Below, in pieces: positions 37,604 through 50,723 of a stretch of DNA of 64,000 nucleotides. The DNA is from Xylaria sp. FL1777 (lineage: Eukaryota; Ascomycota; Sordariomycetes; Xylariales; Xylariaceae). A model generated the notes under the pieces. The model did no database searches and was not told the DNA's origin. It worked only from the letters and a program-made list of their open reading frames with translations. Position 1 is the first letter of the stretch. Each line of letters begins with the position of its first letter. The stretch spans positions 372,001-436,000 of the forward strand of contig MU400522.1 of the NCBI GenBank assembly GCA_022578965.1, read 5' to 3'. The translations under genes were made by a program, and so were the position numbers.

Positions 37604-40600
37604 TTACTCGTGTTCCTGGATGTGGTTGTTCTGGTCTTTGTGAAACGCGAAGGCTGACTTGAACGACTTCCCACGGGTGCGTCGGCGAATCCGGCTGACT
37701 ATTCCATGGCCTTCAGGTTCGGGTCCTGCTGATTGGGTAGACTCGAAACGACTTAACATAGCAGCACTTGTAAAATCGTTCGAAGCCTCGAAGCTGGCAC
37801 GGACTCCCCGGTCCATCCGATCCATAGACGCTCGCATCCTATCGTACGACGGTCGCACACGATCAATGGACTGCCGAATTGGGACGTCTGGAAGGTCAGC
37901 GGGTTGGTTGACCGGTGTTTCCATCGATATATCATGCTTAGTATAGTTTGTTCCGTCGCTTCCTCTTTGACTTCGAGGACCATGACCAGCTACAGAAGTT
38001 GCCGCAATGGAAGGCGGATAGATAGGGCGAAGGTCTTCGTCAACACTTTGTTGCGGCTGATGGTGTTTACGCCGAGAAGAACCAGAAGAAAAAGACAGAC
38101 TTTCCTTCGCGTCGTCTAGATTCTGCTGCTCTCCTCCCTTCGTAGCTTTGCCGAATTGGCCCGAAGTGACCTGTTCCCGAATAATATCGACATCGTATGG
38201 CCAGAACACCTTCTGTAGGGCTTTGCTGGCATAACGTGGTGCTATGCTGACGAGTGGTGTAAGGACCAGGACAATCCAGAATGATAGCTCGCTATATATC
38301 TGAGCGGCCGCCCCATAGAAGGTCCCTGCAAATGTTGACGTTGTATAAACACCTGACCAGAAAAAGATCAGGATGTCACTTAGAGCAATGATCAATACGG
38401 TGAGCCAGTCCCAGGTATACGTATTGATGAGAATGTAGAGATTGATCGTGATAACTGCAGGGTGAGCAACGTAGGCACCGAGTCGATAACGTTCAATCAC
38501 GTCTTTACCGTTAACAGCAATGGATGGGGTATTAGAAGCTACTAGGTAAGGTATGAAAAACGTTACAACGCTTTGATAAAGGCCATCGGCCATATACATC
38601 CTAGTCGAGAATGAGTACGAGTGCCACGGAAGCAGAGTAGATCAGCACTTACCAAAACTTTTGCTGTGTCCACTCCATACGCTCTATGCCGCGACGGTAG
38701 AGTTGTGGAACAGCAAGTGATACGGAATCGGATACGTCTTGGTCAAGGACACCAATGACGATCGGTGGAAGGGAGGTGAAGATGAGATTGAACAATATAA
38801 TGTATGTGTACTCGAAGAGATATGTGATGTCGTAATTGCACCAGATTTGAAACCAAAAGATGGTGAAAGTCCAGATCATGTTCTTGTAGAAGAAATTGGC
38901 AATAGCCTCAGCCATTCGTCTGTATGACCATCGACCATGTACCAAAACGAGCCGCTGGAGGAAACGGAATTGGCCAATGGCATAGTCGGCAGACATTACA
39001 GCTTGACGACCTTCAACACCGGCAATTCCAACACCAACGTCTGCCTCTTGAATCATGGCCACATCATTGGCACCATCTCCAATCGAGAGGGTCATTACAT
39101 CCAAGCTATTCTTGACCATCGATACGACCGCAGCTTTCTGGGCAGGGCTGACACGGCAGCATAGAACTGAAGCGCATTGTTTACACAATATCAGGAATTT
39201 TTGTTTCAGTCTCTCGTCGAGAACCCATTTTAGCGTGAACCCATCAACGACCAATGCATGCGTAGGCGACGGGGGTTCATGAGTTTGGCGCGCCTGGGCT
39301 AGATCCTCATCATTTCCCGTCAGTCCGAAATATTGGAGCCTCTTCGTGAGCTCTGCATCTAGCTGACTGATAAACTCATTACCAGTTGTGTTACTAGTCT
39401 CGTCCTCAACCACTTTCAGATTAATGAGTTCCATGTCGTTATTGAGCAGGTTACAGGAGAAACCGATGTTGATAGCGGTTTCCACCTTGTCTCCGGTAAG
39501 AACCCAGAGTTTGATACCTGCATTTCCAAGCAATTCAATTGTATCCGGTACACCGTCCTGAAGGCGATCTTCAATAGCTGTGCCCCCGAGTAAGGTGAGG
39601 TTTTGTTCGATCTTGTCTGCAACTTCCTCAAGCTTCTCTTCTCGGTCCTGTAGAGCAGAAGCAGCTTTGTCATGTTCTTTACGCCATTCAAGGTATTCTT
39701 GCTCGGAGAGGATGCGCTGTGCTATACAAAGGGTGCGTAGACCTTCACGAGCAAACAGCTCAAGGTGCTCAGCCGTGGTCCTACGCAGCTCTGTCTGTTC
39801 GCCGCGCTTAAGACGAGAGTAAATAATGCTATCGGCACCCTTGCAAAACAGAATGATACGCCCATCAGGCATTCTGATGATCGCGCTCATTCGCTTTCGG
39901 CTCGAGTTGAATTCAATGGTGTTGAGAATAGTATAGTGAATTTCCTCACCCATGACGTTCAGTCTAATCCCTTCAGATGTGGATCCAAGAACCGTGAAAC
40001 CCATGTCGCGTGCTGTTGCGACAAGTGCAGCCTCATCTGGAGACTGAGCCTTGAAGTCAATCTTTGGATGCTCCCCAGGGACGTGTTCAGCAATGACGGT
40101 ATGACAGAGAGCAAGAGCCAGCATGAAATGAGCATTTGCTTCTCTCTGTTCGTCTCCGGACTCTCCTCGGAGATCATCTACAAAGTCCGGCGCGATGAAT
40201 GTCATCTCCTCATCATGTAAATAAGGGTTGTCGTGAATCATCCGAAGGCCCTCAAGAGCTCGAGATTTGCCGGCAGCAATTTGCTCCCTAGCCTCAGCAG
40301 CTTCCTTGACTACATCGACACCTAAGCGCTTCCGCATACCAGCTTGCGCTTCTGTGTAAGCCTCTCCATACGGTTGCCCGTTAATAGTAGCTTTCTTGAA
40401 CTCCATGACGTTTTGGGTGAGAGTGCCGGTCTTGTCGGAGAAAATATATTCGATTTGGCCCAAGTCATCCGAAATATTCCACGACTTTGGAACACAAGGG
40501 TAATCGATCGGCTCGTAATACATCTCCACGTCGCTATATATGAAAATAGCTTGAAGCGTGCGGACGATTTCAAGGGAGATGTACAGAGAAATAGGAATCA

Positions 40601-42289
40601 AATTCTGGAACACAATTAGGGCGGCGAAAAAAGTGATGAAGCCTGTCATCGCGGGAGTTCCACCAATTGCACCATAGTCGAACCAAGCTATCGATGCATC
40701 GGTCTTGGCCCAGGACACGCCGTTGATAATTGCACACAGTAGACATATGATGAAAAGAATGCCGAAATTCAAGAGCACGTTCACGTTCAACTCGCGAGCA
40801 ATGCGCGCTCGCTTACTAGGCGTTGCTCCAGCATTCATCATAATCTTGGTGTCGTGACCGGTGAAGACGACAACACCAAGAACCCATTCAGTGTTTCTTA
40901 AGTTGCAACCTCTAAGAAGTAAGTTATCAATAGTGATTCCCTCTGTCATTTCTTTTGGTCCAGTTCCCGGGAAGGATTGTTGCCACTTGATGGCTGCGTT
41001 GAATTTGTATAGATTAGGCTGCGGAGGTTCACTCTCAATTGAGAATTGAGCTCGTTCGCAGTCTCTAGCATGCTTAAGAGTTCGTCCACAGCGGAGGGCT
41101 TGGCGGACCTTGAGGTTGGTTTCACCGTCCAAATTCTTCGTTTCCACGTAACAAGCTCCATCATTGTCGGATGTGGCCAGAACAATGACATCGGCAGGTA
41201 GCTCATCATCATTGTAAAGACGAACAAAATCGCCAACTTGGAGGTTCTTCCACATATCTTTATGAAACCTTGCTTGGCCACTGACCTCTCGCTCATAGTT
41301 GATTAAATCGCCCTTCTCACGAGCGAGAGCATCAGTTTCCATAGGATTCCCGGCCGACGTTACTTGAGGTGGCAACGGCGAGGTTACAGGTGTCATTTGT
41401 ATGTCTTCGAACGCAGAAGCCACTGACTTCCGATATGCTTTCGTCTCTATCGAAACGCGAGGATTGGCCGAGGTATCGTTTGACGCTTCTGAATCAGCGT
41501 CTTTCGTCCATAAACTTTTAATTGCATCCCATAATAAACTCATAAATCTTGTAGTAGCCTTTTTTATCCTCCTCCATGTTGAAACGTTGTCTTCTGCAAC
41601 GTTGACGTTCTCCCACCCGACAAGGCGATGTACAGCAGCGTTGTTCAGCTCGTTATCGAGTACCGTTCGGCGGTAGTCTTCAATGGCGTCTTTAATAGCC
41701 GTCACAGTGATAATAAAGATCAGAGGTATGGCGTTGACACCAGGGTTCGTTCCTCCGAATATGGGGAAAAACTAGAATCAGAGTTTGGCATGCAGCAATA
41801 GAACAAGAACATGGGTTAACTTACTATTAGGATAACATTGAATAAGAAAAAGATGTTGGCAATGTTATGGAACTGGAACCAGATATTTTTAGGAACGAAA
41901 GACAAGGGCGTATACTTGGCTGTCCGGATTTTGTTTCTCGTGTATGTTTGGGCGGGATTCCCCTCCTCGTCCTTCCATTCTTCTGGTAGCGGCAAATTGA
42001 AAAACAAGGTCCTCGCCTCGCCTGCGTCTTCCGAAGTGGTCGTGCTGATGGCGTCAGCCTCGTTGCTAGGCTCCTCCTGAATCGTCGTGCCATGAAGTCC
42101 CGGACTATCGTCCGGCTGACCAGACCCGCCCGGCTGGCCTTTCTTTTCTGTCGAGTCGCTCCTCCTATGTATCCTATCCATGATGGTGATCCGCTTGAGA
42201 CCGCTGCTCTTGACAGTGAGCTTGCGAGTGGCCCATCTTGACCGTGTCGTCGCAAGCTCCTGCATATCGTTCCTACCGTCTTTCGGCAT
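37604..42289 (-). CDS. DNF1: P4-ATPase phospholipid flippase, Dnf1/Dnf2 type (1526 aa)
   Basis: It moves aminophospholipids or phosphatidylcholine from the outer to the cytosolic leaflet of the plasma membrane and Golgi/endosome membranes, and in hyphae it supports polar growth; it normally works with a Cdc50/Lem3 partner, which is not in this window. Exons: 42289-41825, 41771-38653 and 38600-37604, with 53- and 52-nt introns. The membrane entry motif FVPKNIWFQFHNIANIFF is followed by TM1-2. The phosphorylation site DKTGTLT has Asp601. LDGETNLK (actuator), KGAD (nucleotide binding) and GDGANDVAMIQ (P domain) are all present, then six C-terminal membrane spans. PISLYISLEIVRT is typical of the P4 family. 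The 190-residue tail is Ser/Arg-rich, with repeats of the type SIDRVRPSYDRMRASMDRM. Length fits Dnf1/Dnf2 (about 1,570 in yeast). Confidence 0.95.
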
Positions 42290-45200
42290 GGTTAAGGTTG
42301 TCTCGGGCAGCGCCCGTCGATTTCAACTCTCGTCGCCAGACTGGCTCACCCTTTCGTCGTAACTGTTCTTCTCCTTGTGTGATCGAGGCTATGTAATGGA
42401 ACAGTCCTAGCCACCGCGGGGACGTCGCGACAAAGGTGGATGTAATGAGGGTGCCGAGGAGCAAATCAATTACAGACGCTGCTCTGCCTGCAAGTGGATA
42501 TGAGCAATCATCGACGCAGTCGTAAATAAGGGCCTGTGTAAACCTACGCGGGCATAGCCCGGCGTGCGTGAAAGAAGGGGAAGGCGTCCTTGTCGTTGTG
42601 GGTGGTGGTTGTTGAGGACGGGGAGGATAAAACAGGCTGGATGGACGGGATTGGAAAGAGAACAGTGGAAAGTTTTGATGATTCGCTCGCTGGGCTGCTT
42701 ATGGTACACGGGGCATTGGGACATGCCGGATGGACCGGGGGTTCACAAGTCGCGGGCTTAGCTCCCCTACTTAGGTATGTGCAGGTATGTGCAGTGGGTG
42801 TCCTGCACATGTGGGCATGGAATAGTGGGTTTCCGTGTCCTCGTAGTCCATGAAGTACGGTACCTACTACGTAGAGCGCTGAGATATCTGTCCCGCCCCT
42901 ATAAGATGCCCCGTTTTACCCGTCTTACAGGCTTTGTAGACCTAAGGATTGGCTTCCCAAGAACTAGGTAGGTACAGTACGCATAGGTATGATGAGTATT
43001 CACACAGTGCGCTTACAATGTGGCCCTCCAATATTTACGCTACCTGGTACTGTACAGTTAGCAGCATACTCAGTATGACACAACATGAGTGTGGCGCAAG
43101 CTTGAGCGCGCGATATTTAGACATTAATTTGTGTAGTGTATAGGACTGAAGATCAAGGCATACGCAGCCGATATCATTATCATCATCATCAGCGGGTCTC
43201 ATCGTCGTGATTGTAAGGTGGCGTCGATTGCCATCAACCTCCTTTATCTGTCCTTTTGTTGTTCTTTACAACAAGGTCCGGATGAGATCGACGTGCACAG
43301 CATACACTACTGTAGGACCAATGACTTGCAAGCCTGGTATGAGGTATGTAGGTACCTGAGCTATGTAGATAGTGGTTTATAGTACATCTCTTTCCATACT
43401 ACTGGTATATGTAGAAGGACCAGACTATATATATACACATACCGACGCATGTAGGATTATGCAATGTATCATCCGGGCTGTATACTACTACATTACCTAT
43501 ACTACCTATGTAGATCTATCATCTCTACTCTGGCTGAGCCTTGTCGGCAGTGAAAGGCTGTTGCATTGAAGGGATATGAAGTGCTACATTGGTACCTCAC
43601 AATTCATACATATTTGGACATTATTGTAACTGTCATGTCAGGGTCTTGATCCTGTTGGTGGAGAATGTTCTAAATGTATACGCAGTACACTAGATCAAAA
43701 GGGGCTGCTAGGTTAGGTAGTGGTACTCTATACTAGAATATATTACAAACTTATAGCGAGTAGGTACCACATATGTAGTGGTAGGTAGCCTTTAGTGTAT
43801 GTCCACTACAGTAAATTTTAGAGGTATGTTAGAGATATATTGTCCTTTGTGTCTGGTACGCATGGTCTTTATAAAAGTGTATTCATTTACCATACTATGG
43901 AGACGTCTAACCTTGAATAAGAGATGGTGGCTTTCTCTACGAAAGCTATTCTTTGGTGTTTTCGAGTCAGTCCCGTGTAACAACGTCAAACGTACAGTAC
44001 AAACCTGCTACACTATACTTACATATACGTAGATAGTATCCACATGTGGAAGTCTCTGCTTAGATGGTACTTTTCAGGTAAGTGTAGACAAATCTCGTGT
44101 CCAGCAGCCTTTGTCTCCACTCAGCTAGGTGCCTCCCTCTTTATGATACCTGGTTTGAATTTACAAGTAAGAAACGGCACCAAAACGATGCTGGCGACAC
44201 AGAGTTGCAGTACCTATTCTGTACAATAACATACATTTATCCTCGACGCTTTTCCCCGGCCACTTGACACGTTTTTGAATATGTACTCTACACTACCTAG
44301 GTAGGTAGATGGTATAACTGAGTAGCGTACGGAGCACTGAGTACTACCAAATCTCAAAATCACACCTAAGAGGATTGCTCGCCTCTCGGGAACTTGAAGC
44401 GGAATTAGACGCGACCAACTCCGGTCCGGTAACTTGACACAACAGGTTCTTCTACATTAGTCAGACATGGTCCGCCTGCAAGTCGCGGTTATATGTACAA
44501 TGTACGAGGCACATTCCCTACATATACTTATACTTATGTGTTACTCTTTATTATCTTTATTAATATATAGTTAACTGAAGTCCAGTGTATTGAGAAGTTA
44601 TAGTGACAGCCACACACCCACTTCCCGCTGTGGGATCAGAAGAGCATGGGGGGCCACCTACGTATAGTAGTAGTGTAGTGTAGGGTGCGTGGTTGTCCTG
44701 TTCCTCGGGACTGACAGCCTCATATCACTTGGAAGAACGTAACAAGACATCGTGGCAAAGTTCATGTGCGATCTTCATAACGTTGACCATCCAAGCCAAC
44801 TACACGTACTACGTACCTTGGGTAGTAGCTCCATGGTCATGGTTGAAGAAGTCATGAATCGATGCTATGCATTACTTGCTAATCTTAAGAGTTGCTCACC
44901 AAAGAGCGGCGTCATGGACTATACCTCTTCAAGCAAGGCAAGACATACTGGGTAGGAATCTCGAATCCTGACATTCCACGAGCGGATGACGGCGGGCTTA
45001 TGACAAATGTCGAATAACATGCATGCACTATGCCTGGCTTCACTGCGATAGCTAGCAGCCACTCTCCTTTTCGAGACATGGGCGGCCACAAGGAGCGTAT
45101 CATCATACATGTATACTTATGTAGGATGGCATAGGCATGCATACGCAGTACACTATTGGATCCGTGGGATCATTCTCCAACCAGAGCGTCGTGCTCGATA

Positions 45201-45900
45201 TGTAGGTACATAGTATAGTAGAAGCATAGAGAAGAATTACAGTCTCTACTCATCCCTACCACGAAACAATAGGGTTTTGATAAGAACATATAAATACTTA
45301 ATCTACTACACACACACCCAACGTAGTTACTTGGTTTTAACAAGTCTTCTAATATTCTGTTGATAATCAGTCTCACAATATCTACACTGCTCTACGCTAG
45401 TATAGTGCAGAGATGGAATACTGGTTAGGGGAAACGCCATGACGCGGAGAGTTGGAGGCTCCGACTCGCCTAGGGGCGGGAGGAGTTTCTTCAGTGTACG
45501 TAGTACCTACCTAGGCACTTAAGGTACCTAGTGTAATGAGTGTAATGTACTGGGTATACACAAAACCAACTCCCCGGCTTCGGATGCTTCCTCACCCCGA
45601 CAAGGTGGAAACAGGGATCAAATGAAATACCTACCTTAGGTAACCTACACGTGCAGAGCCTACCTACCGTAATTGACCTCCTATTTATACTACCTACCCT
45701 ATACAAATAAGCTACTAGGTATCATAGATAGGTACTGTACTTCGTACCTCACATATACTTTAACGTATCTACACCTCTGTGAGCATCGAGTACCATGCGA
45801 AACCATACTGCTATCATTGCTGTCTGCATAGTACATATAGTATATGATGGATTGAAAGCCACTCAAAGGAGCAACGGCAGAGATTCACCCTCACGATAGG

Positions 45901-45935
45901 TACCTACTACCTACTACCTACTACCTACTACCTAC
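45901..45935. repeat. TACCTAC heptamer array (5 units)
   Basis: Five perfect copies of the 7-bp unit, plus a partial sixth. The same word occurs singly or doubled through most intergenic DNA of the window (for example 23700-23720, 28770-28800, 45660-45700), so this is the longest local array of a dispersed simple motif. Confidence 0.9.
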
Positions 45936-45957
45936 TACGTGTGGCGTATCAGATTGT

Positions 45958-46335
45958 ATGGGTAGTCAAATCTCACGTGTACTATACAAAGCTTACTCCA
46001 ACGCCAAATACTTGCGTCACCCTGCTCATCCATGTACCGGTATACTGAAAACTGGCATATGTAGTACATGCAGTGAGGTGAGAGGGGTGAAGGGACTGCG
46101 GGGCGAGAAGCTGCACCGTTTTCAGCTGGTCAGGATTAACACGCCACAGGCTCTGGATGAGACTTGGATTGTGGCAGCTTTGCCTGGCTTCCCGGATATC
46201 GACCCGAGGAGAGATCGAGGTGAAGAGGAAATGTATCTTGCCCAGGCCAGGAAACTGGGAATGGGCTGTAAAGATGCCAGATCAGATCGTCCCGCATATA
46301 TACTAAAACAGAACCCGAAATTCCGTGTAAGGTAA
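45958..46335 (+). CDS. Orphan ORF (125 aa), doubtful
   Basis: An ATG-started frame of 125 codons. The second half (about residues 42-125) has mixed charged and hydrophobic composition (for example LVRINTPQALDETWIVAALP) more like a protein than the surrounding DNA, and it has two CxxC-like cysteines at residues 35-38 (CSTC). No domain is recognised, and the first 30 residues look like translated spacer. It starts 22 bases after the heptamer array. It could be a remnant exon, a young gene or chance. Confidence 0.22.
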   Translation: MGSQISRVLYKAYSNAKYLRHPAHPCTGILKTGICSTCSEVRGVKGLRGEKLHRFQLVRINTPQALDETWIVAALPGFPDIDPRRDRGEEEMYLAQARKLGMGCKDARSDRPAYILKQNPKFRVR

Positions 46336-47215
46336 GCTACATTACATACAGTACCTCCGTACCTACATTGAGGTTACGTTGTATTTTTAGGATGTTGTTG
46401 TCATACATACATCAATCAGACCTCCCAACATTGAAACTCCCACAGACAGCCCCTTAAAACATCGACCTATCGATTTCCTTCCCGAGCCGAATCCCTAGCG
46501 CAAGATTGGGGACTGCGAACCGTCAATTGTGGGGTTATTGAAGCGGCGAGGTGGGAAGCATCGACTTGAATTGATTTCTAGAACATACTTAGATATTAGG
46601 TACTTAGATATCGCATCCTAGCATTTATGATAAGAATTGGCCCAATTATGTACAGGCCATTTTCCAGTGCTGTCAAATGGACGTCCTGACCAATTTAGGT
46701 GCCTTCTGTAGGGCTGGAATCAAGTAATTCTCACTAATGCAGCACCTACTGTAGCGAGCCATGTGTACTAAGGTAGGTACTAACTCAGGCTACCTACCTC
46801 TTCCTTCCAATGCCATAGGGGGGAGGTTCACTGCCTGACGCTACACCACCTCTACGCTGGACCAGACCACAACGCGTCAAGACACGTCTGACCTACTTGG
46901 TGTAGGTAGTACAAGTAATAACCGATCTACTTAATGCGCAACACAACACAACAGAGATTCATCAACAAGGTACAGATAAGTATGCCAAGCATCCAGCTGT
47001 GAACGGTGAAGCCCCGGTTTGTCCAGTACGTAGTAGATGTCCAGGAATACTCCGTACACTTCTTTGATCTCGCACCTGTCATCCGGAGGTAATTTCGCAT
47101 GGTTTTTAGCGGCATAATCAAATTACCAGCCACAACCCCTGTAATTGTTGGGCTCCTCAGATACATACTCGGAAGTCAAGCGCAATAATCTGGCGCACCC
47201 TTCGACTGCCGCAGT

Positions 47216-49308
47216 ATGAGTTCACGGAAGAACGGGGATATTCGAGGGTTTTTCAAACCGGCCGGTCCATCTAGTTCTCCGATTCGGAACCTGCCAGCCT
47301 CGTCACCATCCCTGACGGCGGACCTACTCTCGTCGCCGAAAACCCCCAAAAAGGCCCCGCGGGTTTTCAGTCGCGATGAGGAGATTAAAGGGTCTGATGA
47401 CTCGGACGATGACTCGGATGATTCGTTAGGTTCGATTACAGATGCCCTCGGTTACAGGTCTGGTCCAGCCGCTCACCGGCGTGATCCCAATGTGCTATCC
47501 ACGCCTCAGGCCAAGAGAATAGCCTCGGGCATACATCGCTCACCTTTGACGTTGCAGCCCAAGAAGCACAAGTTCGACTTGAAAGCTCTCCTCAGTCATT
47601 CTCGGGAGATAGAACGGACCGAGGAGAGCGTTAGGAGGGCCGACGCTTTGCTCGCCCAGACAGAACAGGAGAGTGACAAGAATTCAGACGAGTCGGATTC
47701 CGAGGTTGATCCAAAACGGCTTGAGGAAGCCACCTCTCATCTTTTTGCTGTCTCTGATGATGAGGGAGGAAAGGGTGACAAGGTCCGCAGAGCTTTCAAG
47801 CGTTCCAAGGATGATGCGGCACCATCACGCAAACATTGCTATTTCTTCACTCAAGATGAGCCCCCTTCTAACCCTGGCAAAAATCAATTCCCACGGAAAA
47901 AGGCTACTGGTTCCTGGAAGTGCCTCTCCAAATCGAGCACGAGACGTCAGACATTCATAATGGGCCTGCCGCATACGTTCCTTGCCAAGGGGGAGGCTCT
48001 TCCAGATGAGCTTTTCCAGTGGATCCTCGACGAAGTTTGCACAGAACAGAACGCCGAGCTGCGGAAACAGTATATCAACCTGACTGAACTATGCGAGGAC
48101 CAAACAGACCGTCTTGTGAATGATATGCGGTTATACTCTTTGCTCGAAGCCGTTGGAGGCCCAAAGTATGCTCGAGAGCATAGCAAGTTCAAAAACACAA
48201 CGGAAGTCAGACAAGAGTATCTAGAGCGGAATTGGTCTCCTTTAGCCGCTTTTTTGCAACTTCTAGAACGAATGGCGCCGAATCTACAAACAGCATCAGC
48301 TATTAGTGCAATACAGCTTTTATTACGTATGAGTATGGATCCTGTCGTCGCTGAAGTAGTGCACGAACGTCACACGCGTGCCATGACGATGCTAGTCTCG
48401 AGCCTAGCCAAATCTACGTCCCAGTGGAATACAGCAGTACGTCTCTCAACCCCTTCTATTTAACCCCTTTTCTAGACTATACACAGCTAATCCGATACTA
48501 GTGTGATGCTATATGTTCGTACATCTACGAGAACATAGACGACCTCGAGCTAAAGCTTACATGTCTCTTATCAATACCAAGCTCAAGCTTACATCTGGTT
48601 GATCTCCGACGACGGATAGCAGCGGAGTCTCTCTTTGATAAACCTGGACTAGGTCGCAAACCCATCGATCCATATCTCAGTTTCGAGAGAATCCGCGGCC
48701 GTCTCGACGCAGACGACTTCAAACCCACGAACAAAGTTGGCTTCGATTTCGAGCGGCTCAGGGCTCTCACGACGCTCCTAGACATCGTCATCGACCGCGC
48801 TGATTTCATGCGCCCCGGCATAAGCGGGACCAGCGGTACCAAGAGCACTACAACACTAGGTACTAAACCCAGAGAAAATGTTCCGGGCAAAGGAGGAAGA
48901 GACGCAACCACAGCAGCAGCTGCTGCCGCAGAGGTGGACCAGCAGTTTAACGCGGAGATCGACATCCTAGCGGCCCGCGTCAAGATCATCCACGACAGGA
49001 TCCGCGACAAGGCGTCCCGGAAGAACGTGAAGCTGGGCCTCCTCGGTCTGGAGAAGCGGCTCAAGTACGCAGTCCGCACGCAGCCCCCACCGAGACGAGA
49101 GATCTTCGCGTTGGACGAGACCCCGGTGGCGGAGTCCGACGAGAACCTGCCGAAGCAGCGGGATTTCATGCGTCAGTGGGCACAGAAGAAGAACAAGAAG
49201 GCAGAGAGCGAGAGCAGAGAAGATGGCGTGTTGGAAACAGCACCAGCCGATTTTCCGCGTGGCGGGCGACCGCGTGCGGCGAAGAACGTGCAGGTCGCTG
49301 TGGGATAG
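47216..49308 (+). CDS. Uncharacterised nuclear-type protein with N-terminal PIP-box-like motif (675 aa)
   Basis: I cannot name this protein. Exons are 47216-48436 and 48502-49308, separated by a 65-nt intron (GTACGT donor, GATACTAG acceptor). The N-terminus reads NGDIRGFFKP; DIRGFF resembles the DIRKFF of the large RFC subunit and the hydrophobic end of PCNA-interacting peptides. Residues 15-180 are Ser/Asp-rich and disordered with acidic runs (DDSDDDSDDS). Residues 200-530 are mostly helical and may form a HEAT-like or similar fold. The C-terminal part contains a coiled-coil-like stretch (INDRI-type, near VDQQFNAEIDILAARVKIIH) and a basic end (RQWAQKKNKK) that could be a nuclear localisation signal. 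A chromatin or DNA-repair role is possible (Nse6-like proteins have a similar layout), but that is inference. It converges with the V-ATPase gene. Confidence 0.8.
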
Positions 49309-49799
49309 GGGCAGGGAGGAATGAATCTTGTAAGATCTGTCTATTTGCACGTCCCTGGCAGGACGATAGAATTTAATGTAGGAATAATGATTCAATTATG
49401 AATGCCACTTCTTCGCCTGCAATGACCCTATGACTTTCCGTATGATACAACTTGTCTAACGAATACGAGCAAAAAATTAGGACAGACAACCAAGTCTGCT
49501 CTCGGATTCCTGGCACTCCTACCTAGTCTTAAGCCACTATAGAACCGAAGTTGTATGTAGGTTCAGCCTCGATCTCGTCCCTGCGTTCTTTAAAGAACAT
49601 ACGCATGATTTTATGCTTCCAGGAGCTGTCTTTTCAACACCATTCTGTATTTCAACCACTGAATTCACTGACCCTCACTGAACTCCAGCAAGCAAGCTAG
49701 TATCTCCACATATAAAGCGTGTAGTAAGATAGCTAGCGAAGGGCGCAAGGAGCAGGTAGAAAAGATCTCAACCTCGAATTGCTTATTACAGCGAGCTCA
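49309..49799. other. Convergent 3' spacer
   Basis: This 491-bp spacer holds the 3' UTRs of the 47 kb gene and of the V-ATPase subunit E gene. I see no gene or repeat in it. Confidence 0.6.
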
Positions 49800-50723
49800 T
49801 CAGTCGAAGAACTTGCGGTTCGGGTTCGGCCCGAACAACGCCTTTCGCACGGCGGGTAGGGCGCTGAACTGTAGTAGTCGTAGCCGCTCCTCGAAGGTGT
49901 TGTTGATCTCGATCTTCCCATTACCGCCCACGACAAAAACGCCACCTGATCTATACGATATAGGATGTAGGGTTAGCATATATGCCTTTAGAAAACAGAT
50001 AAAAAAGTAGAATTAATTTCACAACATGAAGTCTCGCTCCATTAGTTTAGGAAGTGAAAGGCTTTCCAGAAAAGCAAACTTACGTTCCATCGGGCAGCGG
50101 GTTCGCCTCATCGAGCTTGACCTTGGAGCTCTTGCCCGTCTCCTTCTGATACTCCTCCTCAGCAGCCTTAGCGGCGTCCTTGACGACGGCATTGTCGGCC
50201 TTGCGCGCGCGGACGGTGACCTCGTCCTCGGCGAGGGCGTACATGCCCTCGAGCAGCAGGCCCTTGACCACGGTGGTGTACTTGGCCTTGTCCTTGGCGG
50301 CGTCGGCGAGCTCCCGGGCGGCCTGGTCGAAGATGTCGTCGAGCAGCTCCTGGCGGGCGCCCAGCACCCGCAGGCGGGTCTTGTTGGCCACCGTGGACCG
50401 CGTGATCTGCTGCGTCATGGACGCCTGCTTGAACTTCTTGGCGTACGTCGCGTCGATGGCGTCCGTCTCTTCGCGCACCAGCTTCGACTTCTCGATGCTG
50501 AACTCCTCGTTCGCCTTGATCTCGATCTCGCGGGCCTTCTCGATCGCCTCTTGCTTGATGAAGGCCGTCATCTTCCGCAGCTCTTGTCCGACCTGATTCC
50601 ATCGTGCTATCAGTAGGTTGCTTCTAGTAATTCTGTCACTGCAATTCATGTTCATGGATATGTTGTTTGGAGAGGGGGGGAGCTCCTCACCTGGTCGTCG
50701 GACAGAGCGTGAACTTGCGACAT
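49800..50723 (-). CDS. vma4: V-type H+-ATPase subunit E (230 aa)
   Basis: Subunit E is part of the peripheral stalk that holds the V1 catalytic sector to the membrane rotor of the vacuolar proton pump. Exons: 50723-50691 (only 11 codons, [11 protein letters not shown]), 50592-50084 and 49950-49800, with 98- and 133-nt introns. The protein starts with a long charged helix ([20 protein letters not shown]), as expected for the stalk. It ends with the conserved [20 protein letters not shown] motif and a short tail ending KFFD. Length matches fungal subunit E (about 230 aa). Exon 2 is notably GC-rich compared with exon 3. A tiny first exon followed by an intron is common in fungal V-ATPase genes. 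The start lies 1.26 kb from the divergent NIPA gene. Confidence 0.97.

Larger units (their letters stand above)
42290..47215. other. 4.9 kb gene-poor region
   Basis: It contains the promoter of the flippase gene at its left end and of the gene at 47216 at its right end. Between them are numerous TAGGTAC/TACCTAC words, a TACCTAC heptamer array (45901-45935), and AT-rich stretches near 44500-44600. The only ORF with some protein-like composition is at 45958-46335. A single ACGCGT at 46872-46877 lies about 340 bp upstream of the next gene. Confidence 0.5.
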
